In this document: positions 7,210 to 15,147 of the stretch, one piece after another
Position numbering within the stretch: position 1 is the stretch's first letter
Layout of the letters: each line of letters starts with the position of its first letter
Assembly: GCF_001995255.1 (NCBI RefSeq)
Contig: NZ_MUZR01000010.1
Coordinates: 1-64,000 of the forward strand
Direction of reading: 5' to 3'
Length of the DNA: 64,000 bases
Source: Thioalkalivibrio halophilus
GTDB lineage: Bacteria > Pseudomonadota > Gammaproteobacteria > Ectothiorhodospirales > Ectothiorhodospiraceae
The notes under the pieces: model-generated
Seen by the model: the letters and a program-made list of their open reading frames with translations, nothing else
The model's database searches: none
What the model was told of the DNA's origin: nothing
Made by a program: the position numbers and the translations under genes

Positions 7210-7970
7210 GGTGTCTCCTCCGGGGCCTGTGGGCGTGAACCGGACTTCTTCCGATACAGATAGACGATATCCACGGCAAATGAAACCGTCAGCGCGGCGA
7301 GGGCGAAGCCCGCGGTGGCGATGGCAACTGACGTCGAAACCGCCGGGGCGAGGGCGACCAGCAGGGCCGGGGTTTGCAGCACGCATACCGTCTGGCGCCG
7401 CCGACTGGGTGGCAGCTCCGCGCGCAGCCAGGGCAGTGCGCGCCCGGCCAGCACGAACAGATAGCGCATGGCCCCGATCGCCAGCACCCAGACGCCCGCG
7501 GGTCCGGGCTGCCACGCGAGCACGGACAGCGCGAGGATGAGTGCCGCGTCCAGCTCCATGTCGAAACGCGCGCCGAAGGCCGACGCGGTGCCGCTGCGTC
7601 GTGCCACCGCTCCGTCCACTCCGTCCAGCAACAGCACCAGCAGGGCGAGGGTCACGACCCAGGCCGGCAGCCAGTAAACGGGCAGGTCGACCGTTGGTAT
7701 CAGGGCCAGCAGTGCGACCCCGCCAACCGGGGCGGCCAGGGCTGCGCGCACCAGGGTCACGCGGTTGCCGGGGCCCGGGATCCCGGACAGACCGTCCGCA
7801 TGCGCGGCCCCCCGGACCAGCAGGGCCCACAGCAGCCCCCACAGGAAAGCGGTCGCCAGCAGCAGCGCGGGACCGATCGGTGTCAGGGTTGCGACGCCGA
7901 TGGCAAGCAGTCCGGCGAGCGCCAGGTCGGCGGACCGGAGCGGCTTTCGCAGGGCGGCGGAGACGGACAT
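7206..7970 (-). CDS. CDP-alcohol phosphatidyltransferase family protein
   Basis: A 254-residue inner-membrane enzyme with a complete CDP-alcohol phosphotransferase motif: D116-xx-D119-G120-xx-A123-R124, G133, D137 and D141. Such enzymes displace CMP from a CDP-linked lipid or alcohol with a second alcohol. Several hydrophobic helices are visible (about 17-52, 72-92, 101-116 and toward the C-terminus). The ATG at 7970 has GAGGAAAGG upstream. The stop overlaps the yceI start. It is not obviously PgsA or PssA, so the acceptor alcohol is unknown. It is divergent from the dehydrogenase/QueD-like/GT operon. Confidence 0.85.
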   Translation of the reverse strand: MSVSAALRKPLRSADLALAGLLAIGVATLTPIGPALLLATAFLWGLLWALLVRGAAHADGLSGIPGPGNRVTLVRAALAAPVGGVALLALIPTVDLPVYWLPAWVVTLALLVLLLDGVDGAVARRSGTASAFGARFDMELDAALILALSVLAWQPGPAGVWVLAIGAMRYLFVLAGRALPWLRAELPPSRRRQTVCVLQTPALLVALAPAVSTSVAIATAGFALAALTVSFAVDIVYLYRKKSGSRPQAPEETP

Positions 7971-8079
7971 CGGCGACCTTTCCTCGGTGGGATTGCGGCG
8001 GGTGGTGGAGACTCGGCACACTGCGGATTCCACATCTTCGGGAGCATGGCGCAGTGTCCCTCTGGTCGCGAAAGCCCGC

Positions 8080-9084
8080 ATGAACCGCGCACGAGCCTTC
8101 TGGATTACAGCGCCCGGCGAGGGCGAGATCCGCGACATGGAACTGCCGCCTCCGTCCCCCGGGGAATGCCGGGTGCGAGCGCGTTATGGCGCGATCTCGC
8201 GCGGTACCGAGTCGCTGGTGTTCCGGGGCCGGGTGCCGCCGGATCAGTACGCCGCGATGCGGGCACCGCTGCAGGAAGGGGACTTCCCGGCACCGGTGAA
8301 ATACGGCTACATCAGCGCAGGCGTGGTCGAGTCCGGCGGGCGTGCCGGCGAACGGGTCTTCTGCCTGCACCCGCACCAGGACCGTTACAACGCACCGGAT
8401 TCCATGCTGGTGCCGATCCCGGACGCCGTCCCGGACGCGCGCGCGGTACTGGCGGCGAACATGGAAACGGCCGTGAACATCGTGTGGGACGCCGGGGTGG
8501 GTCCCGGCGACCGGGTGGCGGTGATCGGTGCGGGCGTGGTCGGGTTCCTGTGCGCCTGGCTGATCCGTGCGATCCCGGGCGCCCGGGTGGATCTGATTGA
8601 CCCCGAGCCCGCGCGGGCGGAACCGGCGCGGGCGCTGGGGCTGACCCTGCACACACCGGCGGCGGCCCGCGAGACCCTGCCGGCCGCGTCGCGCGATGCG
8701 GTGATCCATTGCAGCGGTCAGGGCGACGGGCTGGTGCAGGCGCTGGAGCTGGCGGGCACCGAGGCCCGGGTGGTGGAGGCCAGCTGGTATGGCGATGCGC
8801 CGGTGAGTCTGCCGCTGGGAGCCGGGTTTCATTCGCGGCGTCTGGAGCTGCGCAGCAGCCAGGTGGGCCGTATCCCGCCGGCACGCGCCGCGCGCTGGGA
8901 TTATCACCGGCGTCTGGCGCTGGCGCTGGAGCTGCTCGCCGATCCGGCGCTGGAGGTCCTGATCAGCGGCGAGGATCGTTTCGAGGACCTGCCGCGGGTG
9001 ATGCCGCGGGTAGCCGGGCCCGAGGCCGCCACGACACTGTGCCATCGCATCCGTTATCCCGATCCCGACCCAGTGTGGGTCTGA
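8080..9084 (+). CDS. Medium-chain dehydrogenase/reductase, BchC-like
   Basis: A 334-residue NAD(P)-dependent oxidoreductase. The Rossmann motif is VAVIGAGVVGFLCAW with GAGVVG at 150-155. The N-terminal domain carries ARYGAISRGTESLVFRGRVP, where zinc dehydrogenases have their catalytic Cys and GTD motif. No Cys is present there, so it probably lacks catalytic zinc, resembling the bacteriochlorophyllide dehydrogenase (BchC) subgroup. VEASWYGD and FHSRRLELRSSQVG are also typical of that subgroup. It leads an operon with a QueD-like protein, a glycosyltransferase and a methyltransferase. The substrate is unknown; a side-chain ketone of a pterin-like intermediate is one possibility. Confidence 0.8.
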   Translation: MNRARAFWITAPGEGEIRDMELPPPSPGECRVRARYGAISRGTESLVFRGRVPPDQYAAMRAPLQEGDFPAPVKYGYISAGVVESGGRAGERVFCLHPHQDRYNAPDSMLVPIPDAVPDARAVLAANMETAVNIVWDAGVGPGDRVAVIGAGVVGFLCAWLIRAIPGARVDLIDPEPARAEPARALGLTLHTPAAARETLPAASRDAVIHCSGQGDGLVQALELAGTEARVVEASWYGDAPVSLPLGAGFHSRRLELRSSQVGRIPPARAARWDYHRRLALALELLADPALEVLISGEDRFEDLPRVMPRVAGPEAATTLCHRIRYPDPDPVWV

Positions 9085-9120
9085 ACGAGCCCGACCGAAT
9101 TACCAAGGGGAGACGCCCGC

Positions 9121-9519
9121 ATGTACAGCCTGAATGTCCGCGATCACTTCATGATTGCCCACAGCTTCGCCGGCGAGGTGTTCGGTCCCGCGCAGAACCT
9201 GCACGGTGCGACCTACGTGGTGGACGTGACCTTCCGCCGGGCCGAGCTGGATGACGATGGTCTGGTGGTCGACATCGGCCGGGCCGGCGAGGTGCTGCGC
9301 AGCATCCTCGCCGAACTGAACTACCAGAACCTGGACGATCGACCCGAGTTCGAGGGGCAGAACACCACGACCGAATTCCTCGCCCGGGCGATTCACGGGC
9401 GCATCGCCACCGCCATCCACGAGGAGCGTCTGGGCGCTTCCGCACGGGGCCTGGACGCGGTCTGCGTGACCCTGCACGAATCCCACGTGGCCTGGGCCGC
9501 CTACGAGGCGGCTCCTTGA
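9121..9519 (+). CDS. QueD/PTPS-like protein with altered active site
   Basis: A 132-residue member of the 6-pyruvoyl-tetrahydropterin synthase / 6-carboxytetrahydropterin synthase fold. H14 (IAHSF) and H28 (LHGA) match two zinc ligands, but the third (second His of HGH) is A30. The catalytic Cys position is A24 and the catalytic His of the LDHHYLN region is replaced (LNYQNLD, 66-72). E120 (LHESH), which holds the pterin, is kept. So it should bind a pterin-like compound but probably not by standard chemistry. Its TGA overlaps the TTG start of the glycosyltransferase (TTGA). Confidence 0.8.
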   Translation: MYSLNVRDHFMIAHSFAGEVFGPAQNLHGATYVVDVTFRRAELDDDGLVVDIGRAGEVLRSILAELNYQNLDDRPEFEGQNTTTEFLARAIHGRIATAIHEERLGASARGLDAVCVTLHESHVAWAAYEAAP

Positions 9520-10577
9520 GCGAGGCCGCCGATCTGCGCCTGCTGGTTCCCGGGGCGCTGGATCAGCCCACCGGTGGCTACCGATTCGATGCGCGCATGC
9601 TGGCGGGCCTGCGCGAGCGCGGCTGGAAGACGGCAGTCGACGAGCTTCAGGGCGACTTCCCCGGACCTTCCGCGGACGCTGCGGCGGCGCTGGATGCGGC
9701 CCTGGCGGCGGCCCCCGACGGCCAGCGGGTGCTGGTCGACGGCCTCGCGGGCGGCGCCTTCCCCGAGGTGCTCGAGCGCCACGCGCAGCGGCTGCGTCTG
9801 CTCGCGCTGGTGCATCACCCGCTCGGGCTGGAGACCGGCCTGGAACCCGCGCGCAGCCGCGAGCTCCTCGCGCTGGAGCGGGCCGGGTTGCGAAGCAGCC
9901 GCGGGATCGTCACCACCAGCGCGTATACCGCCGACGTGCTGGCCGGATGGGGAATCGAGCGTCCGCGCCTGCGGGTGGTCCCGCCCGGTGTGGAACGTCA
10001 GGCGGCGGCATCGGGGCCCGGTCCCGGGGAGCCGCCCTGCCTGCTGGCGGTGGGGGCCCTGATCCCGCGCAAGGGGCAGCACCACCTGATCGCTGCGCTG
10101 GCCGGACTGACGGATCGCGCCTGGCATCTGGTGCTGGCCGGGCCGGCAGATCGTGACCCGGTATTCGTGCGTCGCCTGCGTGAACGGATCGAGGACAGCG
10201 ATCTGCGCGACCGGGTCACCGTCACCGGAACCTGCGACGAGGCCGATCTCGATGCCTGGTTCGATGGCGCGTCGCTGTTCGTCCTGCCCAGCGAGTACGA
10301 GGGGTTCGGCATGGTGTATACCGAGGCCATGGCGCGCGGCCTGCCGGTGATCGCCACCACCGGTGGTGCGATCCCGTACACCGTGCCGGCCGCCGCGGGT
10401 GCCCGCCTGCCGCCGGGCGACGTCCCGGCGTTGCGCGCCGCGCTGACGGATTATCTGGAGCGCCCGCAGGCCTGGCTTGCCGCCGGGGCCGCCGGCCGGC
10501 GGGCCGCGCGGCAGATGCCCGACTGGCCCCAGGCGGTCGTCGCGATGGATCGGGCGCTGCGCGAGCTGACGCAGTGA
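9516..10577 (+). CDS. Glycosyltransferase, GT4/GT1-like GT-B fold
   Basis: A 353-residue cytoplasmic GT-B glycosyltransferase. The acceptor half opens with [26 protein letters not shown]. The donor half has [20 protein letters not shown], then [34 protein letters not shown], the nucleotide-sugar site with its EX7E-like Glu residues. Translation appears to start at TTG (9516), overlapping the QueD-like stop by four bases, and the stop overlaps the next GTG in the same way. Being coupled to a pterin-fold protein suggests glycosylation of a pterin-like acceptor, which is inference. Confidence 0.85.
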   Translation: MSEAADLRLLVPGALDQPTGGYRFDARMLAGLRERGWKTAVDELQGDFPGPSADAAAALDAALAAAPDGQRVLVDGLAGGAFPEVLERHAQRLRLLALVHHPLGLETGLEPARSRELLALERAGLRSSRGIVTTSAYTADVLAGWGIERPRLRVVPPGVERQAAASGPGPGEPPCLLAVGALIPRKGQHHLIAALAGLTDRAWHLVLAGPADRDPVFVRRLRERIEDSDLRDRVTVTGTCDEADLDAWFDGASLFVLPSEYEGFGMVYTEAMARGLPVIATTGGAIPYTVPAAAGARLPPGDVPALRAALTDYLERPQAWLAAGAAGRRAARQMPDWPQAVVAMDRALRELTQ

Positions 10578-11434
10578 GCGAGCACTTCGATCGCGAGTGG
10601 CTGGGCCTGCGCGAGCCCGTGGATCATGCGGCGCGCCCGGCGTCCCTGGCCGACGCACTTGCGGAGTGGGTGGTGCGGGTTCGGGGAGCGAACGAGGCAC
10701 CGCTGCGGGTGCTGGATCTGGGCGCCGGCAGCGGTTCGAACCTGCGCTGGCTCGCTCCGCGGCTGCCGGACCCGCAGCTCTGGACCCTGGTGGATCATGA
10801 TGCCTCCCTGCTGGACGCGGCCCGCCGCGACGCCGGCGGCGAACGCGTGGAACACCTGCGGGTGGAGGACTTCGCTGCCGCGCCTCCGGCCTTGCCGGGT
10901 GCGGCGCCCGCCCCGCTGCTGGTGACCGGCGCGGCGCTGCTGGATCTGGTCTCGGCCCGGTGGCTGGATGCACTGGTCGCTGCCTGTGCCGCGCGCGGGG
11001 CCGCGGTCCTGTTCGCGCTGAGCTACGACGGCCGGATCGAATGGTCGCAGCCGGACCCGGAGGATGCGGCCCTGCTGGCGGCGGTCAATCGCCACCAGGG
11101 CACCGACAAGGGTTTCGGGCCGGCGCTGGGGCCGGGGGCGGCGATGCACCTGGAGCGAGCGCTGGAGCGTCATGGTTATCGCGTGGAGGCGGCCGCCTCA
11201 CCGTGGGAGCTGGATGCGGCCAGGCCGGCGCTGGTGCGGGCCCTGATCGACGGCTGGGCCGAAGCGGCGGCTGCCATGGAGCCGACACGGGCCGGGGACT
11301 TTCGGGCCTGGGCCGGGCGGCGCCGGGCTGCAGTGATCGGCGACGGCTGCCGCCTGCGCGTCGGGCATCGGGACGTTCTGGGGTTGCCCCCGGCCCCGGG
11401 CCGGGGCTCGGGCTCGGGGGTGGCTGCCGGGTGA
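10574..11434 (+). CDS. SAM-dependent methyltransferase of the QueD-like/GT cluster
   Basis: A 286-residue class I methyltransferase with motif I VLDLGAGSGSNLRWLAPRL near residues 49-67 and an acidic residue in LWTLVDHD. Later segments FALSYDGRIEW and PEDAALLAAVNRHQGTDKGFGPALGP are distinctive. It starts at GTG 10574, overlapping the GT stop (GTGA), and is the last gene of the operon; fabA converges 6 bp away. The C-terminus ends in a low-complexity Gly/Ser tail. The substrate is unknown, probably the product of the preceding three enzymes. Confidence 0.8.
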   Translation: MSEHFDREWLGLREPVDHAARPASLADALAEWVVRVRGANEAPLRVLDLGAGSGSNLRWLAPRLPDPQLWTLVDHDASLLDAARRDAGGERVEHLRVEDFAAAPPALPGAAPAPLLVTGAALLDLVSARWLDALVAACAARGAAVLFALSYDGRIEWSQPDPEDAALLAAVNRHQGTDKGFGPALGPGAAMHLERALERHGYRVEAAASPWELDAARPALVRALIDGWAEAAAAMEPTRAGDFRAWAGRRRAAVIGDGCRLRVGHRDVLGLPPAPGRGSGSGVAAG

Positions 11435-11440
11435 CGCCGC

Positions 11441-11953
11441 TCAGAAATTCTCGGTGGAGGTGAACAGGCCGACGCGCAGGTCACTGGCCTCGTAGATCGT
11501 GCGGCCGTCCACCTGCACCGTGCCGTCGCCGATTCCCAGCACCAGCTTGCGCGAGATCACCCGCTTCATCTCCACGTGGTAGGTGACCTTTTCTGCGGTC
11601 GGCAGGACCTGGCCGGTGAACTTCACCTCGCCCACGCCCAGCGCGCGTCCGCGCCCCGGGTTGCCCAGCCATGCCAGATAGAACCCCACCAGCTGCCACA
11701 TCGCGTCCAGCCCGAGGCAGCCGGGCATCACCGGATCGCCCGGGAAGTGGCAGGCGAAGAACCACTGATCGGGGTGGATGTCCAGCTCGGCCACCATCTC
11801 GCCCTTGCCGAACTGCCCGCCGTCGCTGTTGATCTCCGTGACCCGGTCCATCATCAGCATGTTGGGCACCGGCAGCTGAGCATTGCCCGGGCCGAACATG
11901 TTGCCGTAGCCGCAGGCCAGGAGTTCGTCGCGATCGTACTGATTCTTCTGCAT
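11441..11953 (-). CDS. fabA: 3-hydroxydecanoyl-[ACP] dehydratase/isomerase
   Basis: A 170-residue hot-dog-fold enzyme that dehydrates 3-hydroxydecanoyl-ACP and isomerises the product to the cis-3 form, the branch point to unsaturated fatty acids in type II synthesis. Catalytic H69 ([13 protein letters not shown]) and D83 (LGLDAMWQL) are present, two residues earlier than in E. coli. [16 protein letters not shown] and the ending FTSTENF are typical. The ATG at 11953 gives the normal length. No fabB is adjacent, unlike many gammaproteobacteria. Confidence 0.97.
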   Translation of the reverse strand: MQKNQYDRDELLACGYGNMFGPGNAQLPVPNMLMMDRVTEINSDGGQFGKGEMVAELDIHPDQWFFACHFPGDPVMPGCLGLDAMWQLVGFYLAWLGNPGRGRALGVGEVKFTGQVLPTAEKVTYHVEMKRVISRKLVLGIGDGTVQVDGRTIYEASDLRVGLFTSTENF

Positions 11954-12002
11954 TGAAAGATGCTCGGGGGAAAAGCCCGGTATTGGACCGAAACCGGCGG
12001 GC

Positions 12003-12038
12003 AAAAGCAATTCCCGCCGCGTTGCACGGCGGCGGGAA
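12003..12038 (-). terminator. Probable minus-strand terminator after the 104-residue hypothetical gene
   Basis: TTCCCGCCG and CGGCGGGAA (12011-12019 and 12030-12038) form a stem. Reading on minus it is followed by TTGCTTTTGC. It sits 10 bp past the stop of the hypothetical gene and before fabA. Confidence 0.5.
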
Positions 12039-12047
12039 AAGGCCGGT

Positions 12048-12362
12048 TCAGGCGTCGGCCGGGTAGCGCAGCAACTCCGCAAGGGTAAAGAAACGGTCCC
12101 CGCGCAGATAGCCGGCCTGGACTTCCGGGACCAGGGCGCCGGGGCGCCCCCGGGCGTCGCGTTCGGCCACCCACTCGGCGGGCAGGGTGTCCAGGATGTG
12201 GGCGCTGGCCAGGCGCCCGTCCTCCAGATGGCTGGCATGGACCTGGCCGTTGCCCCGGTGACGAAAGGCCGGAATCCAGCCCGCGGTGAAGCCGGTGTCC
12301 AGCCATTCCGGTTCCTCGCGGGTGGTCACCGACGGGCCGGACAGGAGATCGAGATCAAGCAT
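12048..12362 (-). CDS. Hypothetical protein, 104 residues
   Basis: A soluble-looking protein with no family I recognise. It opens [25 protein letters not shown] and later has [20 protein letters not shown] and [14 protein letters not shown]. The ATG at 12362 is preceded by GGAGGA at ideal spacing, and a hairpin follows the stop, so the ORF is probably real. It lies upstream of fabA on the same strand and is divergent from the membrane protein gene at 12563. No signal peptide, membrane helix or cysteine cluster is seen. Confidence 0.6.
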   Translation of the reverse strand: MLDLDLLSGPSVTTREEPEWLDTGFTAGWIPAFRHRGNGQVHASHLEDGRLASAHILDTLPAEWVAERDARGRPGALVPEVQAGYLRGDRFFTLAELLRYPADA

Positions 12363-12562
12363 CGCGGATCCTCCGAAGATTTACTCGGGGTATCGGCGCG
12401 GCCCCGCGGAACTTGAGGCCGGGACGATCGCCCTGCGTCGGTGGTGCGGGCGGCGAGCCGGGTACGGGTCGTGCATAATCGTGATCATCATACAGACCGC
12501 GAAACCGTTCCCGGGGACGCCGGCCTTCCGGTCGCTTCGGGTGCGGACCGAAAGGGGGAAGA

Positions 12563-13939
12563 GTGGCGGTTACCGTCCTGCTGTGGATCCTGGCGATCGT
12601 GATCGCCATCGGCGTGCTGGATCTTGCGCGACAACCGCTACGGCGTTTTCTCGTGGCGCTGGCGGGTGCGGTCGCACGGGGTGTGTGCGCCCTGCGACGC
12701 CAGGTCCTGCATCTGCGGGATGCGGTGCGCGACTGGCATGGGGGGCATCTGGAGCGCCTGGAGGCCGAACGCATCCATTCCGCGGTAGAGGCGCTGGAGC
12801 GTCGTTATGCCGAGATGGTCGGGCATGACCTCGCCCAGTTGCCGGCATTGCGGCAGCAGGCGCGCGACACGCTGCGCGTGCTGGACGAGGCCTATCAGCG
12901 CGACGAGCAGCGGCTGATCCAGGAGCCCGAATGGGTCGAACGGCTGGAGGCCCTGGCGCGCGGTCCTGCCAGTGATACGCCGGAAAGCCGGCGCCTGGCG
13001 CAGGACATGGAGGACACCATACTGCGTATCGCCCGCTCCGGACTGGAGGAGCAGCGTCGTTCGGCCAGCGCGCTGCTGTCGGCCCGGCGGCGCGCCGACA
13101 GCCCGTTGCGCGAGATGGTCGGCAGTCTGGAGCGGGTGCAGGAACGCCTGGCACGGCTCGAACGCCAGGGCGAGCGTCTGGACCGGGCACTGAACCGCTG
13201 CGAGGAGGTCGACCGTCCGGTCCGGCGCGCCCTCCCGGCCCATGCCCAGGCGGCGACCCAGTGGTTGATGGGGGCGGCCGGGCTGGCCCTGGCCGTGCTG
13301 GCTGTGGTGATCCACCAGCATGTGTTCGGCCCGGCGCTGGCCGGCATGTTCCCCGAGCCTTCGGATACCGGGATGCTCCTGGCACCGGGATCCGAATGGA
13401 TGCTGTATTTGCTGCTGGGCATCGCGGTGCTGGCGGGGTGGATCCTGGCCGAGACCCGGGGCGTGACTCGCGTCCTGCCGCAGGCCCTGATGGAGGGCGG
13501 AGGATGGGCGCCCCGGGCGTTGGCTGCGCTGTCCATCGCGGTACTGATCCTGGTGGCCGGCGTGTCAGCACTCACCGGTTTTCATCTCGACTGGCTGGTG
13601 TACCAGCACGAACTGGTGTCCCTGCTGCTGGAAGGCGAGGAGCGCGGCCTCCCGCCCGGCATCCGTCATGCCGAACAGCTGGTGGGGGCGGCGCTGGGGC
13701 TGCTGATTCCGCTGCTGCTGGCGCTGGTGCCGGTGTGGGTGGTGGGCTTTCTGCAGGCGACCCGCATCCTCGCCGGGGGTGTGCTGAGTGCCGGGCTCGG
13801 CGTGCTCGCGGGCATCCTGTACCTGGCGGCGGTAGGGGCCTGTCAACTGCGGCGTCTGCTGCCGGCGACCTTCGAGCTGATCATCTTCGTGCCGGCCGCC
13901 ATCCGGCGCTGGCTGGCCGCACGCCGCAACGGGGCGTGA
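12563..13939 (+). CDS. Coiled-coil polytopic membrane protein of unknown function
   Basis: A 458-residue protein starting at GTG 12563 with AAGGGGGAA upstream. One N-terminal helix (about 1-20) is followed by a long charged, Arg/Glu/Leu-rich region predicted as coiled coil (about 40-220). At least four or five hydrophobic helices follow (about 232-252, 272-295, 307-330, 365-390, 395-425). The layout, a large cytoplasmic or periplasmic coiled coil tied to a membrane bundle, recalls envelope organisers or mechanosensitive proteins, but no motif supports a specific call. It is transcribed alone; the inverted-repeat element follows 50 bp downstream. Confidence 0.65.
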   Translation: MAVTVLLWILAIVIAIGVLDLARQPLRRFLVALAGAVARGVCALRRQVLHLRDAVRDWHGGHLERLEAERIHSAVEALERRYAEMVGHDLAQLPALRQQARDTLRVLDEAYQRDEQRLIQEPEWVERLEALARGPASDTPESRRLAQDMEDTILRIARSGLEEQRRSASALLSARRRADSPLREMVGSLERVQERLARLERQGERLDRALNRCEEVDRPVRRALPAHAQAATQWLMGAAGLALAVLAVVIHQHVFGPALAGMFPEPSDTGMLLAPGSEWMLYLLLGIAVLAGWILAETRGVTRVLPQALMEGGGWAPRALAALSIAVLILVAGVSALTGFHLDWLVYQHELVSLLLEGEERGLPPGIRHAEQLVGAALGLLIPLLLALVPVWVVGFLQATRILAGGVLSAGLGVLAGILYLAAVGACQLRRLLPATFELIIFVPAAIRRWLAARRNGA

Positions 13940-13989
13940 ACCGTGTCACCGGAAGCCGGAGGGATGCGTGCACATTCGCCGACGGCTGC

Positions 13990-14022
13990 CTAGGGAAACA
14001 CTGATCAATGTACACGCTCGCG
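13990..14022 (+). repeat. Left terminal inverted repeat
   Basis: 33 bp, reading inward from CTAGGGAAACACTGATCAAT to a GC-rich inner part ending CTCGCG. It matches the reverse complement of 14246-14278 at 32 of 33 positions. Confidence 0.9.
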
Positions 14023-14245
14023 CTCGAGTCGCTTTTGCGTGCGAACAAGGCGCGGTGACTGCCGTGCAGTTACTCTGCACAAGGGAACCGCAACGCCGTG
14101 CGCGCGCAAAAGCGGCCGAGCCCCTGTGTTCAATGGCTTGTGGGGGTTGGCACCCCGGGTTCCCCGATCCTGCGTTGCGCCGCTTGCGGGTAGAACCACT
14201 ACCCGCTGCACGACGCGCCTTGTCTCGGAAAACCCGGGGTGCCAA

Positions 14246-14278
14246 CGCGAGCGTGTACATTGGTCAGTGTTTCCCTAG
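14246..14278 (-). repeat. Right terminal inverted repeat
   Basis: 33 bp, ending GTCAGTGTTTCCCTAG on plus. It differs from the left end only in GGTC versus the expected GATC. Confidence 0.9.
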
Positions 14279-14341
14279 AATGATCCCTCTTCCGAAACAT
14301 CGCCGCGCCCCGCTCGGGCGCGGCCAATGACGAGGCAAGGC

Positions 14342-15031
14342 ATGGTGCGCAGGTTGCAGATCCGAAACGGGCTGGTGGTGCTGTCGCTGGCGGGGGCCCT
14401 GATGGTCGCAGGCACTGCGCCGGCTGCGGCGCAGACGCGATACGTCTCGGACAGTCTGGAGACGGCCGTTTACAGCAGTCCGCAGGGCGGGCGGATCGTC
14501 AGTTCGGTGGATGCCGGTGACCAGGTGCAGGTGCTGGAGGACGATGGCGGCTACAGCCGTATCCGTCTGCCCAGTGGCAACGAGGCATGGATCCTGACCC
14601 GCTACCTGCAGGACGAGCCGCATGCGCGCGAACGCCTCGCCGAGGTGGAAGAGGAACTGGCCGAGATCCGTTCCGGCGCCGACGACCAGGAAGGCCGCAT
14701 CGCCGAACTGCTGGACGAGCGCAATGCACTGCAGCGCGAAGTCGAAGAGCAGTCCGAACGCATGGCCGGCATGCAGGAAGAGCTCGAGGAGCTGCGCGAC
14801 ATTGCCGAACGGCCGCAGGAAATCCAGCGGCGCAACGAGCGCCTGGAAGAGGAGCTCCTGGAGACCCGCGAAGCCGCCGAGGACTACCGGCGTCAGGTCG
14901 AAGTGATGCGCGCCGACAGCGACCGGCGCTGGTTCATGACCGGGGCCGCCGTGGCCGTGGGCAGCGCGATCCTGGGGATCATCCTCACACGGCTGCCGAC
15001 CCGCCGCCGGCGCAGCGACTGGCTGAACTGA
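14342..15031 (+). CDS. TIGR04211-type SH3 domain protein with coiled coil and C-terminal anchor
   Basis: A 229-residue envelope protein. A signal peptide (residues 1-31, ending PAAAQ) precedes a bacterial SH3 domain (TRYVSDSLETAVYSSPQGG.. to ..GNEAWILTRYLQ, about 32-90). A Glu/Arg-rich coiled coil follows (about 95-195), then one membrane helix (WFMTGAAVAVGSAILGIILTRL) and a basic tail. This order matches the TIGR04211/YgiM family, thought to act at the cell wall. The ATG at 14342 has GAGG six bases upstream; an in-frame ATG at 14327 lacks a site. It lies just after the inverted-repeat element, so its promoter may be in or beside it. Confidence 0.8.
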   Translation: MVRRLQIRNGLVVLSLAGALMVAGTAPAAAQTRYVSDSLETAVYSSPQGGRIVSSVDAGDQVQVLEDDGGYSRIRLPSGNEAWILTRYLQDEPHARERLAEVEEELAEIRSGADDQEGRIAELLDERNALQREVEEQSERMAGMQEELEELRDIAERPQEIQRRNERLEEELLETREAAEDYRRQVEVMRADSDRRWFMTGAAVAVGSAILGIILTRLPTRRRRSDWLN

Positions 15032-15055
15032 CCCTCCGGCCGGGGGTGGGGTCTG

Positions 15056-15084
15056 TTGCGCTGTCGGGGTTGACCCGGTAGCCT
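15056..15084 (+). promoter_or_regulatory. Possible promoter of the mrp operon
   Basis: TTGCGC (15056-15061), a 17 bp spacer and TAGCCT (15079-15084) lie about 65 bp upstream of mrpA. The match is moderate, but it is the best candidate in the short gap after the SH3 gene. Confidence 0.4.
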
Positions 15085-15147
15085 TCCCGCTTCCGTGACG
15101 GGCGCCCGGCGGGCGCTCCCCGATCCCCTTTCAGGACCCCCGTCTGG

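Larger units (their letters stand above)
13990..14278. mobile_element. MITE-like element with 33 bp terminal inverted repeats
   Basis: The ends at 13990-14022 and 14246-14278 are 33 bp inverted repeats with one mismatch, outermost CTAGGGAAACACTGA. Internal dyads nest inside: GTTGGCACCCCGGGTT (near 14148) with AACCCGGGGTGCCAAC (14231-14246), a CTCGA..CGCTTTTGCG / CGCAAAAGCG..CGAG pair, and a CGGGTAGAACCACTACCCG hairpin. No transposase ORF fits inside, so it is non-autonomous. Target duplication cannot be separated from the CTAG at both ends. Degenerate copies of one end occur at 34301-34333 and 38198-38218. It fills the gap between 13940 and 14341, which otherwise holds no gene. Confidence 0.75.

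Noticed and set aside
6598-9045. A very long open frame on minus running through yceI into 9045
   Set aside because: Only the last 203 codons look like a protein (YceI). The upstream part is antisense to the dehydrogenase and CDP-alcohol enzyme and is low-complexity Arg/Pro/Gly, as expected of a GC-rich shadow frame.
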